From JAIBJN01 sp963699495 (GTDB lineage Bacteria > Actinomycetota > Thermoleophilia > Gaiellales > Gaiellaceae), in NCBI GenBank assembly GCA_963699495.1, contig CAVOUB010000005.1, positions 1,095,914 to 1,159,913 on the forward strand: 64,000 nucleotides of DNA, in the 5' to 3' direction. Each line of letters starts with the position of its first letter. Positions within the stretch are counted from its first letter, which is position 1. The notes under the pieces were generated by a model. It saw only the letters and a program-made list of their open reading frames with translations. It searched no databases and was not told the origin of the DNA. The position numbers and the translations under genes were made by a program. Of the stretch, positions 51,647 through 59,633 are shown piece by piece.

Positions 51647-52254
51647 AGCAGGACCTCGGCGACGAGCTCCGGGCGGCCCTCAGGGCCTCCGTCCTGGAAA
51701 CGGACGAGCGTGTCGCCGACGAGCACGTCGGAGTCGAGCCGGTCGACGCCGAGGATCTCTGCCAGCGCCACCGCCTTCTCCTCAGGATCCTGCGCGCGCA
51801 GGTGAAGCTCGCCGAGCCGGAGCACGTCCGTGTTCGCGATCAGCTCGTCGATCCAGTCGCGTGGAGGGTGGATCTCGAGCCGGTAGCCCGCCTCGGTGGC
51901 GATGAACGTCCGCTTCCCCGGGTGATCCTGGATCTTGAGCCCGAGGTCGGCGGCGCGTTCCAGCGCTTCAGTGAAGCCGTCGTCGTCGAGCGCGACGCCG
52001 ATGTGGTCGACCCGGGGGTGCTCCCAGTGGCCCGGCTGGAGGACGACGTTGACTGCCCCCCGCGCCAGCTCGACCAGGCGGAGCCGGAAGCCCATCGCGT
52101 CGAGCTCCTCCCACGACGTGCCCGCCTCGAACCACTCGGAGGCCTCGCCGCGCCACCCGTAGCGGCCCAGGAGCCCGAAGCCGAGCTTGCCGATGTAGCG
52201 GGCTTCGAGGAGCCTGACCTTGCTGGTCACGAGGTGGTAGTGGAAGAGCTGCAC
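51643..52254 (-). CDS. VOC/glyoxalase-like protein at the head of the purMNH operon
   Basis: A 203-residue protein, VQLFHYHLVTSKVRLLEARY, then VNVVLQPGHWEHPRVDHIGV and FIATEAGYRLEIHPPRDWID, consistent with two betaalphabetabetabeta modules of the vicinal-oxygen-chelate fold. Histidines 5, 7 and 125-129 could bind metal. Its coupling to purM is unusual and may mean only shared transcription. A TACGAT box on the minus strand lies 11-12 nt upstream of the GTG. Function unknown. Confidence 0.68.
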   Translation of the reverse strand: MQLFHYHLVTSKVRLLEARYIGKLGFGLLGRYGWRGEASEWFEAGTSWEELDAMGFRLRLVELARGAVNVVLQPGHWEHPRVDHIGVALDDDGFTEALERAADLGLKIQDHPGKRTFIATEAGYRLEIHPPRDWIDELIANTDVLRLGELHLRAQDPEEKAVALAEILGVDRLDSDVLVGDTLVRFQDGGPEGRPELVAEVLL

Positions 52255-52309
52255 CAGGCCGGGCCATCGTAACGGGCGGTCCCGCCGTGGTAAGACTCGC
52301 CCGAGCGCC

Positions 52310-53320
52310 GTGCGTCGACTTCTCACCTGGGGGCTCGTCGCGGCCGTCGCCGCTCTCGGGCTCGCCGCAGGGATCGACGCGCTTCGCGGCGGGGAGGAGC
52401 CAGAGCGGGCGTCCGCCGTCGAGACGGAGCGGACGAGCACCGAGCCGTTGGAGCCGGCGGAGCGTACGCTCGCCGCGGCGGGCGCCGATCTCCGGCGGGC
52501 GGGCGTCCCCGAGGGCAGGCTCGTCTACACGGACGGGCGCTGCAGCGTCCACGTGCTCCTGCTCCCGGATCTCGCCGAGCGCCCGGCCCACGATGTGACG
52601 GCATGTGCGCCCGGCCGGAGTAGGCTCGTGCTCGGCTCCTCCCCTGCGGACACGATCCGCGCCGAGTGCAAGCGCGGCCGTCTCGTGCTCGAGACGGGCC
52701 CCTTCGACGACCCCGACGTGTACGCCCGCGCGCGTGGGTGCGGCGCGGCCTGGATGCCGGACGGCACCGTCACCTTCGTCCAGGACGGCGGCATCCGCCG
52801 GTTCGTCGGCTGCGCGAACGACGCGCCGACCGCTCCACTCCTCTGCTCGCAGCCGGTGCTCACCCGCTCCGAGCTGGCGCGGCAGCTGCGGGGAGCGCGC
52901 TGGAGCCTCGGCTCGAGGATCAAGGAGCTCGCCTGGCTCGACGACGCGCGCTTCGCGGCGATCGTTCAGCAGCGGACGCCGGACGGCTGGTACGACACCC
53001 TCGCGCTCTTCGACCGCGGAGAGCTCGTGGGCGACCCTGTCGGCCCGTATGCCGAGCTCGGACGGCTCGTACCCAGCCCGACCGGAAGCCGGGTCGCCGC
53101 CGTCGACACCGAGCGCGGCGGCATCGTCGCGATCGACACCCGCGGCAGGCAGATCGAGCTGGCGCTCGACGACGGCCACGGCATCGCGTGGTCTCCCGAC
53201 GAGAACTGGGTCGCACAGGCGACGGAGGGCGGGATCTACGTCTGGCGCGCCGACGACGAGAGCCCGGATCTGATCCAGATCCCGGTCACCGCCCGCGACG
53301 TGCTCTGGGACGGGCCCTAG
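52310..53320 (+). CDS. Exported or membrane-anchored beta-propeller protein
   Basis: A 336-residue protein. The N-terminus has a signal anchor (LLTWGLVAAVAALGLAAGID). The rest shows TolB/WD40-like blade remnants: AAWMPDGTVTFVQDGGIRRF, LAWLDDARFAAIVQQRTPDG, VPSPTGSRVAAVDTERGGIV, and IAWSPDENWVAQATEGGIYV. Six cysteines in the middle part suggest disulfides outside the cytoplasm. The function is unknown. It has its own GTG start and is divergent from the VOC-pur operon. Confidence 0.68.
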   Translation: MRRLLTWGLVAAVAALGLAAGIDALRGGEEPERASAVETERTSTEPLEPAERTLAAAGADLRRAGVPEGRLVYTDGRCSVHVLLLPDLAERPAHDVTACAPGRSRLVLGSSPADTIRAECKRGRLVLETGPFDDPDVYARARGCGAAWMPDGTVTFVQDGGIRRFVGCANDAPTAPLLCSQPVLTRSELARQLRGARWSLGSRIKELAWLDDARFAAIVQQRTPDGWYDTLALFDRGELVGDPVGPYAELGRLVPSPTGSRVAAVDTERGGIVAIDTRGRQIELALDDGHGIAWSPDENWVAQATEGGIYVWRADDESPDLIQIPVTARDVLWDGP

Positions 53321-53371
53321 GCGGCCGCGACCGACTACGATGCGCGGGGACGCACGAGCAAGGAGGAGCCG

Positions 53372-53635
53372 ATGACGAGCACGCAGCCGCCGCCCCCGCC
53401 GCCCCCGCCTCCGGCGGCCGGCTACGAGCGCCAGTACTACCCGATGCCGCCCGTGCCGGCGCCGCCGATGGAGCTGATCGTCTTCCTGATCGCGTGGGTC
53501 GTGGCCCTGATCGTTACGGTCGCCGCCGACTCGGTGGACTGGCCGGCCTTTCTGACGGCGACGACCGTCATCTCCGCGGCCTTCATCATCTCGCGCGGCA
53601 TCGCCAAGGCCGGCAAGGTCTTCGAGAGCCGCTAG
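53372..53635 (+). CDS. Small proline-rich membrane protein
   Basis: An 87-residue protein. Residues 5-34 are a proline/tyrosine-rich cytoplasmic-type stretch with nine consecutive prolines, followed by two helices (MELIVFLIAWVVALIVTVAA and PAFLTATTVISAAFIISRGI). AAGGAGGAG precedes the ATG. This composition resembles small actinobacterial proteins of unknown role. Confidence 0.68.
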   Translation: MTSTQPPPPPPPPPAAGYERQYYPMPPVPAPPMELIVFLIAWVVALIVTVAADSVDWPAFLTATTVISAAFIISRGIAKAGKVFESR

Positions 53636-53729
53636 CCAGCGCCGCGTTTCTGGCCCGTCCGGTCGGGTTTCCCGTTGCCATGCGGGGCGTTCCGGCGTAC
53701 CTTTTGGCCTCCGTGTCGAAGGAGCGGAC

Positions 53730-55187
53730 ATGCTGACCGTGAGGGACCTGGCGCGCCTGCCCGATCTCGAGCTGCCCGTCGCGGCCGGCGCCGAGGGGCT
53801 CGGGAACGAGGTGAGCTGGCTGCACGTCTCCGAGCTGGCCGACCCCACGCGGTGGCTCGAGGGCGGGGAGTTCCTGCTCACGACCGGCCTCGGAGTCGGC
53901 GAGGCGGCGACGACGCAGCGCGCCTACGTCAGGCGCCTGGCGAAGCACGGGATCGCCGGGCTCGGCTTCGGCATCGGCTTCGGCTTCGCGGAGGTTCCGG
54001 CGCCGGTCGTCGAGGAGGCGGAGAAGCTCTCCTTCCCGGTGCTCGCGGTCCCGTACGAGGTGCCGTTCGTGGCCATCACCAAGACCGCGTTCACGCACCT
54101 CGCCAACGAGCAGCTGGAGCAGCAGACGCGGGCGCTTGCCGTCCACGAGCGGCTCTCCGACGCCGTCATCCGCGGGCGCGGTGTGCAGGCGCTCCTGGCC
54201 GTCGTCTGCAACCACCTCGACTGCAGCCTGGCTCTCGTCGACGAGCACGGCCGCGTGGTCAGCGAGCGCCACGCCCGCCGGCGCGCGAGCTTCGACGACG
54301 CGCTCGAGCTGCCGGTCGTCGCCGACGGCGAAGTGGCGACCCTGCGGGCCGCGCGCGAGGGACTGCCGTTCGGCGAGTACGACAAGCTCGTCCTCCACCA
54401 CGGCCAGACGGCCCTCGCCTTCGAGCTGTCGCGGCGGCGAGCAGTCAGCGCGGCCGAGCTGCGGCTCGCCGGCGACCTGCTGGAGGACCTCGAAGGCGAA
54501 CGCCTCGACGAGCGCGAGACAGGCCGGCGGATGGCCGCCTTCGGCCTCGAGCCGGCGGGGAGCTACGCGGCGCTCCTGGCAGCGCCCCGCAACGGCCAGA
54601 GCGGCGAGCAGATCCGTCGCGAGGTGGCCGAGGAGCTCGACCGCAGGCGGGTGCGCTACCTCTCTGCGGCCCGGCGGGATGGCGCCACCTTCCTCGTCGA
54701 GGCGGCGAGCGAGGCCGAGATTCTCGCGCTCGCGGAGAAGATCGTGAACGCCGGCCCGCACGCGCGCGTCGGAGTGGGGAGGCCCGCGCAGGGGCGCGCG
54801 CTCGGACGGAGCCTGCTCGAGGCCCGCGCCGCGCTGGACGCCGCCGCCGGCGACGTCGCCTCGTACCGAGACCTCGGCTCGCTGGAGCTCCTGCTCAGCC
54901 TGCCGGACGCGGCGCTCGAGGCATTCGTGGACCGCGTCCTCGGCCCGGCCGCGGACAGCGAGCGGTTGCTGGACTCCCTGGCGGCGCTGCTCGACTCGGG
55001 CTGCCGCTGGAGCGATGCCGCCGAGCGCCTCGGCGTGCACAGGCATACGCTCCGCTACCGCATGGAGCGGTTGCAGGAGCAGACGGGGCGCCACCCGGAC
55101 GACCCGGGTGAGCGCATGGAGCTGTGGCTCGCGGTCAAGGCCAGGCAGGCCCTCGCAGCCAGGAACGGAAGGAGCACTGCAGCGTGA
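53730..55187 (+). CDS. PucR-family transcriptional regulator
   Basis: A 485-residue protein. The N-terminal PucR domain (residues 1-120, LTVRDLARLPDLELPVAAGA) precedes a GGDEF-like region and a C-terminal HTH_30 with LLDSGCRWSDAAERLGVHRH and TLRYRMERLQEQTG. PucR regulators control purine or gamma-aminobutyrate catabolism; one activates gabTD in Corynebacterium. GAAGGAG precedes the ATG. The stop overlaps the aminotransferase start by 4 bp, so it is in the operon it most likely controls. Confidence 0.87.
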   Translation: MLTVRDLARLPDLELPVAAGAEGLGNEVSWLHVSELADPTRWLEGGEFLLTTGLGVGEAATTQRAYVRRLAKHGIAGLGFGIGFGFAEVPAPVVEEAEKLSFPVLAVPYEVPFVAITKTAFTHLANEQLEQQTRALAVHERLSDAVIRGRGVQALLAVVCNHLDCSLALVDEHGRVVSERHARRRASFDDALELPVVADGEVATLRAAREGLPFGEYDKLVLHHGQTALAFELSRRRAVSAAELRLAGDLLEDLEGERLDERETGRRMAAFGLEPAGSYAALLAAPRNGQSGEQIRREVAEELDRRRVRYLSAARRDGATFLVEAASEAEILALAEKIVNAGPHARVGVGRPAQGRALGRSLLEARAALDAAAGDVASYRDLGSLELLLSLPDAALEAFVDRVLGPAADSERLLDSLAALLDSGCRWSDAAERLGVHRHTLRYRMERLQEQTGRHPDDPGERMELWLAVKARQALAARNGRSTAA

Positions 55188-56536
55188 CGACGGTCGACCA
55201 TCTCTGGCGGCACTTCACTCCGGCCGGCGCCGGCCACATCGTGATCGAGCGGGGCGAGGGGTGCTACATCTGGGACTCCGAGGGGAAGCGCTACCTCGAC
55301 GCCCTCTCCGCGCTCTACTGCGTCAACATCGGCTACGGCCCCTGGCCGGAGCTCGCGGAGGCCGCCAAGCGGCAGGTCGAGGAGCTTCCGTTCTTCTCCA
55401 ACTGGGTCGGGTTCGCGACTCCGCCCTCGCTCGAGCTCGCGGACAAGCTGAGCGAGCTCCTGCCGATCGACGTGGGGCGCATCTTCTTCGTCGGCGGCGG
55501 GTCGGAGGCGGTCGAGTCGGCGCTCAAGATCGCGCGCCAGTACCACCGGCTTCGCGGCGAGCCGACCCGTACGAAGTTCATCACGCGGCGAAGCGCGTAC
55601 CACGGCACGACCCTCGGAGCGCTCTCCGTCAACGGGAGCCCCTCGCTGCGCGCGCAGTTCGAGCCGTTGCTTCCCGGCTGCTTCCGGGCGCCGATGCCGT
55701 ACCGCTACCGCTGCCCGTACTGCGCGGAGAAGCCAGGCTGCACCCTGCGCTGCGCGGACGAGATCGACGACATCGTCGCCAACGAGGGCCCCGAGACCGT
55801 CGCGGCCGTGATCCTCGAGCCGGTGCAGAACGCGGCCGGCTCGATCGTTCCGCCGCCCGGCTACTTCGAACGCGTCCGCGAGATCTGCGACGAGCGCGGG
55901 CTGCTGCTCGTCGCCGACGAGGTCATCTGCGGCTTCGGGCGGGTCGGGGATTGGTTCGGCTCGACGCGCTACGGGATCCAGCCCGACCTGATGACGCTGG
56001 CGAAGGGAATCACCTCCGCCTACGCGCCGCTGGGCGCCGTCGTCGCCTCGGAGAAGGCGATCGAGCCGTTCTTCGCCGAGCCCCAGAGCACGTTCACCCA
56101 CGGGATCACGTTCGGCGGTCATCCGCTCTCCTGTGCGATCGCGCTCGCCAACATCGAGGTCTACGAGCGCGAGGGCCTGATCGAGCGGGTCCAGGAGCTC
56201 GGCCCCGAGCTTCGCGCGCGCTGCGAGCAGCTGCAGGCCGATCATCCGATGGTCGGCGACGTGCGCGGCGACGGATACTTCTACTCGCTGGAGCTGGTCA
56301 AGGACAAGGAGACGAAGGAGACGTTCACCGCTGCGGAGCGCGACGCGCTCATCAAGGGGTTCCTGACGCCGAGGATGCGGGAGCTCGGCGTCTACACCCG
56401 CTTCGACGACCGGGGCGAGACGTGCGCGCAGTTCGCGCCGCCGTTCGTGGCCGGGCCGGACGAGTTCGACGAGATGCTAGGAGTCCTGCGCCAGGTGCTC
56501 GACGAGGCCTGGGAGCGGGTCAACGTCAAGGCATAG
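55184..56536 (+). CDS. Class III aminotransferase (omega/GABA-type)
   Basis: A 450-residue PLP enzyme: GEGCYIWDSEGKRYLDALSA, the SAYHGTTLGALSVNG segment, the cofactor Asp in LLLVADEVICGFGRVGDWF, and PLP Lys274 in TLAKGITSAYAPLGAV. It is similar to omega-amino acid:pyruvate transaminases. With the following aldehyde dehydrogenase it would convert a terminal amine (GABA, beta-alanine or a putrescine product) to semialdehyde and then acid. The GTG start overlaps the pucR-like stop. The unusual Cys-rich insert YRCPYCAEKPGCTLRC may bind metal or be structural. Confidence 0.87.
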   Translation: MTTVDHLWRHFTPAGAGHIVIERGEGCYIWDSEGKRYLDALSALYCVNIGYGPWPELAEAAKRQVEELPFFSNWVGFATPPSLELADKLSELLPIDVGRIFFVGGGSEAVESALKIARQYHRLRGEPTRTKFITRRSAYHGTTLGALSVNGSPSLRAQFEPLLPGCFRAPMPYRYRCPYCAEKPGCTLRCADEIDDIVANEGPETVAAVILEPVQNAAGSIVPPPGYFERVREICDERGLLLVADEVICGFGRVGDWFGSTRYGIQPDLMTLAKGITSAYAPLGAVVASEKAIEPFFAEPQSTFTHGITFGGHPLSCAIALANIEVYEREGLIERVQELGPELRARCEQLQADHPMVGDVRGDGYFYSLELVKDKETKETFTAAERDALIKGFLTPRMRELGVYTRFDDRGETCAQFAPPFVAGPDEFDEMLGVLRQVLDEAWERVNVKA

Positions 56537-56545
56537 GAGGGATCG

Positions 56546-58006
56546 ATGGCGATCACCGTGAGGGCTCTGCAGAACTTCATCGGGGGCGAATGGGTGGACG
56601 CGACCGGCGACGAGGCCCGCGAGATCGTGTCCCCGGTCACGGGCGAGAAGCTCGCCGACGCGCCCAACGCGAGCGAGGAGGATGTCGCGCGCGCCGCCCG
56701 CGCGGCACGGGAGGCGCAGCCGAAGTGGGCAGCGCTCTCCGCCTGGGAGCGCGCCGAGGTCTGCCACAGGATCGCCGATCTGATCGACGAGCGGACGGAG
56801 GACTTCGCGCGCGAGCTCTCGCTCGAGCAGGGGAAGCCGTTCACCGCCGAGGCGATCCCCGACATCGAGGAGACAGCCGAGAACTTCCGCCTCGCCGCCG
56901 AGGACGTGAAGCGGATGGAGACGGCGATCATCCCGTCGAAGGACGTCAACAAGCGGATCCTCACGTTCCGCAAGCCGAACGGCGTCTACGCGGCGATCAC
57001 CCCGTGGAACTTCCCCACGCTGATCCCGGTCGAGCTGATCGCGCCGGGGATCGCCGCCGGGAACACGATGGTGGTCAAGCCGTCGGAGTGGACGCCGATC
57101 GCGATGGCGAACTTCATGCAGATCATGGCCGACGCCGGGCTGCCCGAGGGCGTCGTCAACGTCATCTACGGCGACGGCAAGGTCGGCGAGCGGCTGATCC
57201 AGGACGAGAACATCGACTGCATCGGCTTCATCGGCTCGCACACGACGGCGGAGAAGATCGTCCGCGCGGCCGGGCTCAAGCGCTCCCTGATCGAGGCGAG
57301 CGGAAACGGGCCGGTGGTCGTCTGCGTCGACGCCGACCTCGAGGCGGCGGCCAAGGGCGCCGTCTTCGGCGGCTTCTTCTGCGCCGGGCAGGTCTGCTGC
57401 GCCACCGAGCGGGTGCTGGTGGACAAGCGAGTGCACGACGACTTCCTCGCCGCCGTCGTCAAGGAGGCCGAGGGCTGGAAGCTCGGCGACCCGTTCGACG
57501 ACTCGACCCTGGTCGGGCCGATGAACAACGAGCCGACGGCGCAGAAGATGGACGCGCACCTCGAGGACGCGGTCGCGAAGGGCGCGGAGGTCGTCGTCGG
57601 CGGCTCGCGGGCGGCAGGGCATCCGACGGAGCTCTACTACCAGCCGACCGTCGTCGACGGCGTCGGGCTCGACACGCTCATCAACCGCGACGAGACGTTC
57701 GGGCCGATTGTCCCGCTCATCGAAGTCGCGGACGACGACGAGGCGCTGCGGGTTGCCAACGACTCCCACCTCGGGCTCCAGGCCGCGGTCTACACGCGCA
57801 GCCTCAAGCGGGCGTTCCGCTACCTCGACAACCTCCAGGTCGGGAACGTCGTGGTCAACGACTCGACCGACTACTGGGAGGCCCACGAGCCCTTCGGCGG
57901 CGCTTCCGGCACGCGCACCGGCTGGGGCCGCATCGGCGGCCGCTACACGATGCTCGACATGACCGACCTGAAGACCGTCGTCCTCGACGTCGGCGGCCTC
58001 GAGTAG
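56546..58006 (+). CDS. NAD(P)+-dependent aldehyde (semialdehyde) dehydrogenase
   Basis: A 486-residue ALDH: NFIGGEWVDATGDEAREIVS, the cofactor-binding AAITPWNFPTLIPVELIAPG, GFIGSHTTAEKIVRAAG, general base in LIEASGNGPVVV (an unusual variant of ELGG), and catalytic Cys284 in AGQVCCATERV. It most resembles succinate- or methylmalonate-semialdehyde-type dehydrogenases. It lies 9 nt after the aminotransferase and completes the amine catabolism operon. Two palindromic repeats follow it. Confidence 0.87.
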   Translation: MAITVRALQNFIGGEWVDATGDEAREIVSPVTGEKLADAPNASEEDVARAARAAREAQPKWAALSAWERAEVCHRIADLIDERTEDFARELSLEQGKPFTAEAIPDIEETAENFRLAAEDVKRMETAIIPSKDVNKRILTFRKPNGVYAAITPWNFPTLIPVELIAPGIAAGNTMVVKPSEWTPIAMANFMQIMADAGLPEGVVNVIYGDGKVGERLIQDENIDCIGFIGSHTTAEKIVRAAGLKRSLIEASGNGPVVVCVDADLEAAAKGAVFGGFFCAGQVCCATERVLVDKRVHDDFLAAVVKEAEGWKLGDPFDDSTLVGPMNNEPTAQKMDAHLEDAVAKGAEVVVGGSRAAGHPTELYYQPTVVDGVGLDTLINRDETFGPIVPLIEVADDDEALRVANDSHLGLQAAVYTRSLKRAFRYLDNLQVGNVVVNDSTDYWEAHEPFGGASGTRTGWGRIGGRYTMLDMTDLKTVVLDVGGLE

Positions 58007-58015
58007 CGCGGACAG

Positions 58016-58066
58016 GTCCCCAGCAGCCACGTCAGGGGTCAGACCCCTGACGTGGCCAAGTGGGAC
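58016..58066. repeat. 51-bp palindromic repeat, copy 3
   Basis: The cleanest copy: CCACGTCAGGGGTC (58027-58040) pairs perfectly with GACCCCTGACGTGG (58042-58055) around A58041; outer ends GTCCCC / GGGAC. It starts 9 nt after the aldehyde dehydrogenase stop and may serve as its terminator. Confidence 0.78.
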
Positions 58067-58176
58067 ATGGCCCCCGGCGGGCAGCGGGGCCGACAAGCCG
58101 CCGGCGACCAGGAACGGAGGTAACCGAGCCAGCTCGGGCTCGCCTGGCCGTCCCCAGCCTTGCGGCAGAGGTCATG

Positions 58177-58227
58177 GTCCGCGGAAGCCACGTCCGGGGT
58201 CAGACCCCGGGCGTGGCCGGAGTGGAC
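58177..58227. repeat. 51-bp palindromic repeat, copy 4
   Basis: CCACGTCCGGGGTC (58188-58201) pairs with GACCCCGGGCGTGG (58203-58216) around A58202 with one mismatch; outer ends GTCC / GGAC. It lies just beyond the purF stop. Copies 3 and 4 are separated by 110 nt holding no recognisable gene. Confidence 0.75.
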
Positions 58228-58245
58228 GTGGGCCGCGTCGGCGGC

Positions 58246-59631
58246 CTACGCGGGCGTGCGCTCGAAGCGGAGCTTCGCCAGGCGGAGGTTCTCCGGGATC
58301 CTGGTCGGGTAGCTCTTCGTCAGGCAGGCCCGGCAGAAGGAGTCGGCCGGGCGGCGCGTGGCCTCCTGGAGGCCGTCCAGCGAGAGGTAGGCGAGGCTCG
58401 TCGCGCCGATCTCCTCGCGCACGTCCTCGACCTCGCGGCCGGCTGCGATCAACTCGTCCTGGCCGGCCATGTCGATCCCGTAGAAGCACGGGGAGACGAT
58501 CGGTGGGGACGAGACGCGCACGTGCACCTCGAGCGCTCCCGACTCGAAGAGCATCGCCACGATCTGCCGGGTCGTCGAGCCGCGCACGATCGAGTCGTCC
58601 ACGACGACGACCCGCTTCCCGCGCACCTCGGCCAGCGGATTGAACTTCATGCGGATCCCGTGCTCGCGGAGTCCCTGGTCGGGCTGGATGAACGTGCGCC
58701 CGACATAGCGGTTCTTGATCAGCCCTTCCTGGAACGGGATGCCGCTCGCGCGCGCGAAGCCGATCGCCGCCGGCGTGCCGGAGTCCGGGATGGGCATGAC
58801 CATATCGGCGTCGACCGGGGACTCCGCCGCGAGCCGCTCGCCCATGCGCACGCGCGCACCGTGGAGCTCGACGCCGCGCAGCGTGGAGTCCGGCCGGGCG
58901 AAGTAGATGAACTCGAAGATGCAAAGCGCTCCGCCGTCACGCGGCGCCACCGCCTGCTCGGCACGCATGCCGTCGTCGTCGACGACGACCAGCTCACCCG
59001 GCTGCAGCTCCCGCACGGGCTCGGCGCCCAGGAGGTCGAACGCGCAGCCCTCGGAGGCGAGCAGGTAGTCATCGCCCAGCTGACCGAGGACGAGCGGTCG
59101 GATCCCGTCCGGGTCGCGGAAGCCGATCAGCTTCCCTTCGGAGAGGAGGACGGCCGCAAACGCACCCTCGATTCGCGCCATCGTCGCCGTCACCGCTTCC
59201 TCCAGCGGCCGCTCGTCATGTGCCACGAGCGCCGCGATGACCTCGGTGTCGGAGGTCGAGGAGAGGCGGATGCCGCGCGCCTCGAGCTCCGAGCGCAGCT
59301 CGGCCGTGTTCGTGAGGTTGCCGTTGTGGGCGAGGGCGACCGTGCGCGCCGGCCCGTGCTGGACGATCGGCTGCGCGTTTGTCCAGTGCGTCGAGCCCGT
59401 CGTCGAGTAGCGGCAGTGGCCGATGGCGGTCTGCCCGCGCAGCCCGCGCAGCTTCTGCTCCGAGAACACCTGTGTGACGAGGCCCATGTCCCTGAGGACG
59501 GTGAGCCGGCCGTCGTCGGAGACGGCGATCCCTGCCGACTCCTGCCCGCGGTGCTGCAAGGCGAACAGGCCGAAGTAGGAGAGGCGCGCGACGTCCCGCT
59601 CGGGGGCGTGGATGCCGACGACCCCGCACAT
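58246..59631 (-). CDS. purF: Amidophosphoribosyltransferase
   Basis: A 461-residue enzyme. The N-terminal nucleophile Cys2 (MCGVVGIHAPE) and LQHRGQESAGIAVSD form the glutaminase domain; the C-terminal phosphoribosyltransferase domain has the PRPP loop VVVVDDSIVRGSTTRQIV. Cysteines in GIDM and FCRACLTKSYPT regions fit the Fe-S-containing Bacillus-type PurF, though this is inferred. It catalyses the first committed step of purine synthesis and follows purL after 2 nt. Confidence 0.96.
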   Translation of the reverse strand: MCGVVGIHAPERDVARLSYFGLFALQHRGQESAGIAVSDDGRLTVLRDMGLVTQVFSEQKLRGLRGQTAIGHCRYSTTGSTHWTNAQPIVQHGPARTVALAHNGNLTNTAELRSELEARGIRLSSTSDTEVIAALVAHDERPLEEAVTATMARIEGAFAAVLLSEGKLIGFRDPDGIRPLVLGQLGDDYLLASEGCAFDLLGAEPVRELQPGELVVVDDDGMRAEQAVAPRDGGALCIFEFIYFARPDSTLRGVELHGARVRMGERLAAESPVDADMVMPIPDSGTPAAIGFARASGIPFQEGLIKNRYVGRTFIQPDQGLREHGIRMKFNPLAEVRGKRVVVVDDSIVRGSTTRQIVAMLFESGALEVHVRVSSPPIVSPCFYGIDMAGQDELIAAGREVEDVREEIGATSLAYLSLDGLQEATRRPADSFCRACLTKSYPTRIPENLRLAKLRFERTPA

Positions 59632-59633
59632 GG

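Noticed and set aside
46457..58227. CRISPR array made from the GGGGTC palindromes
   Set aside because: Only two copies per site, irregular distances (51 and 110 nt), palindromes too long, and no cas genes nearby.
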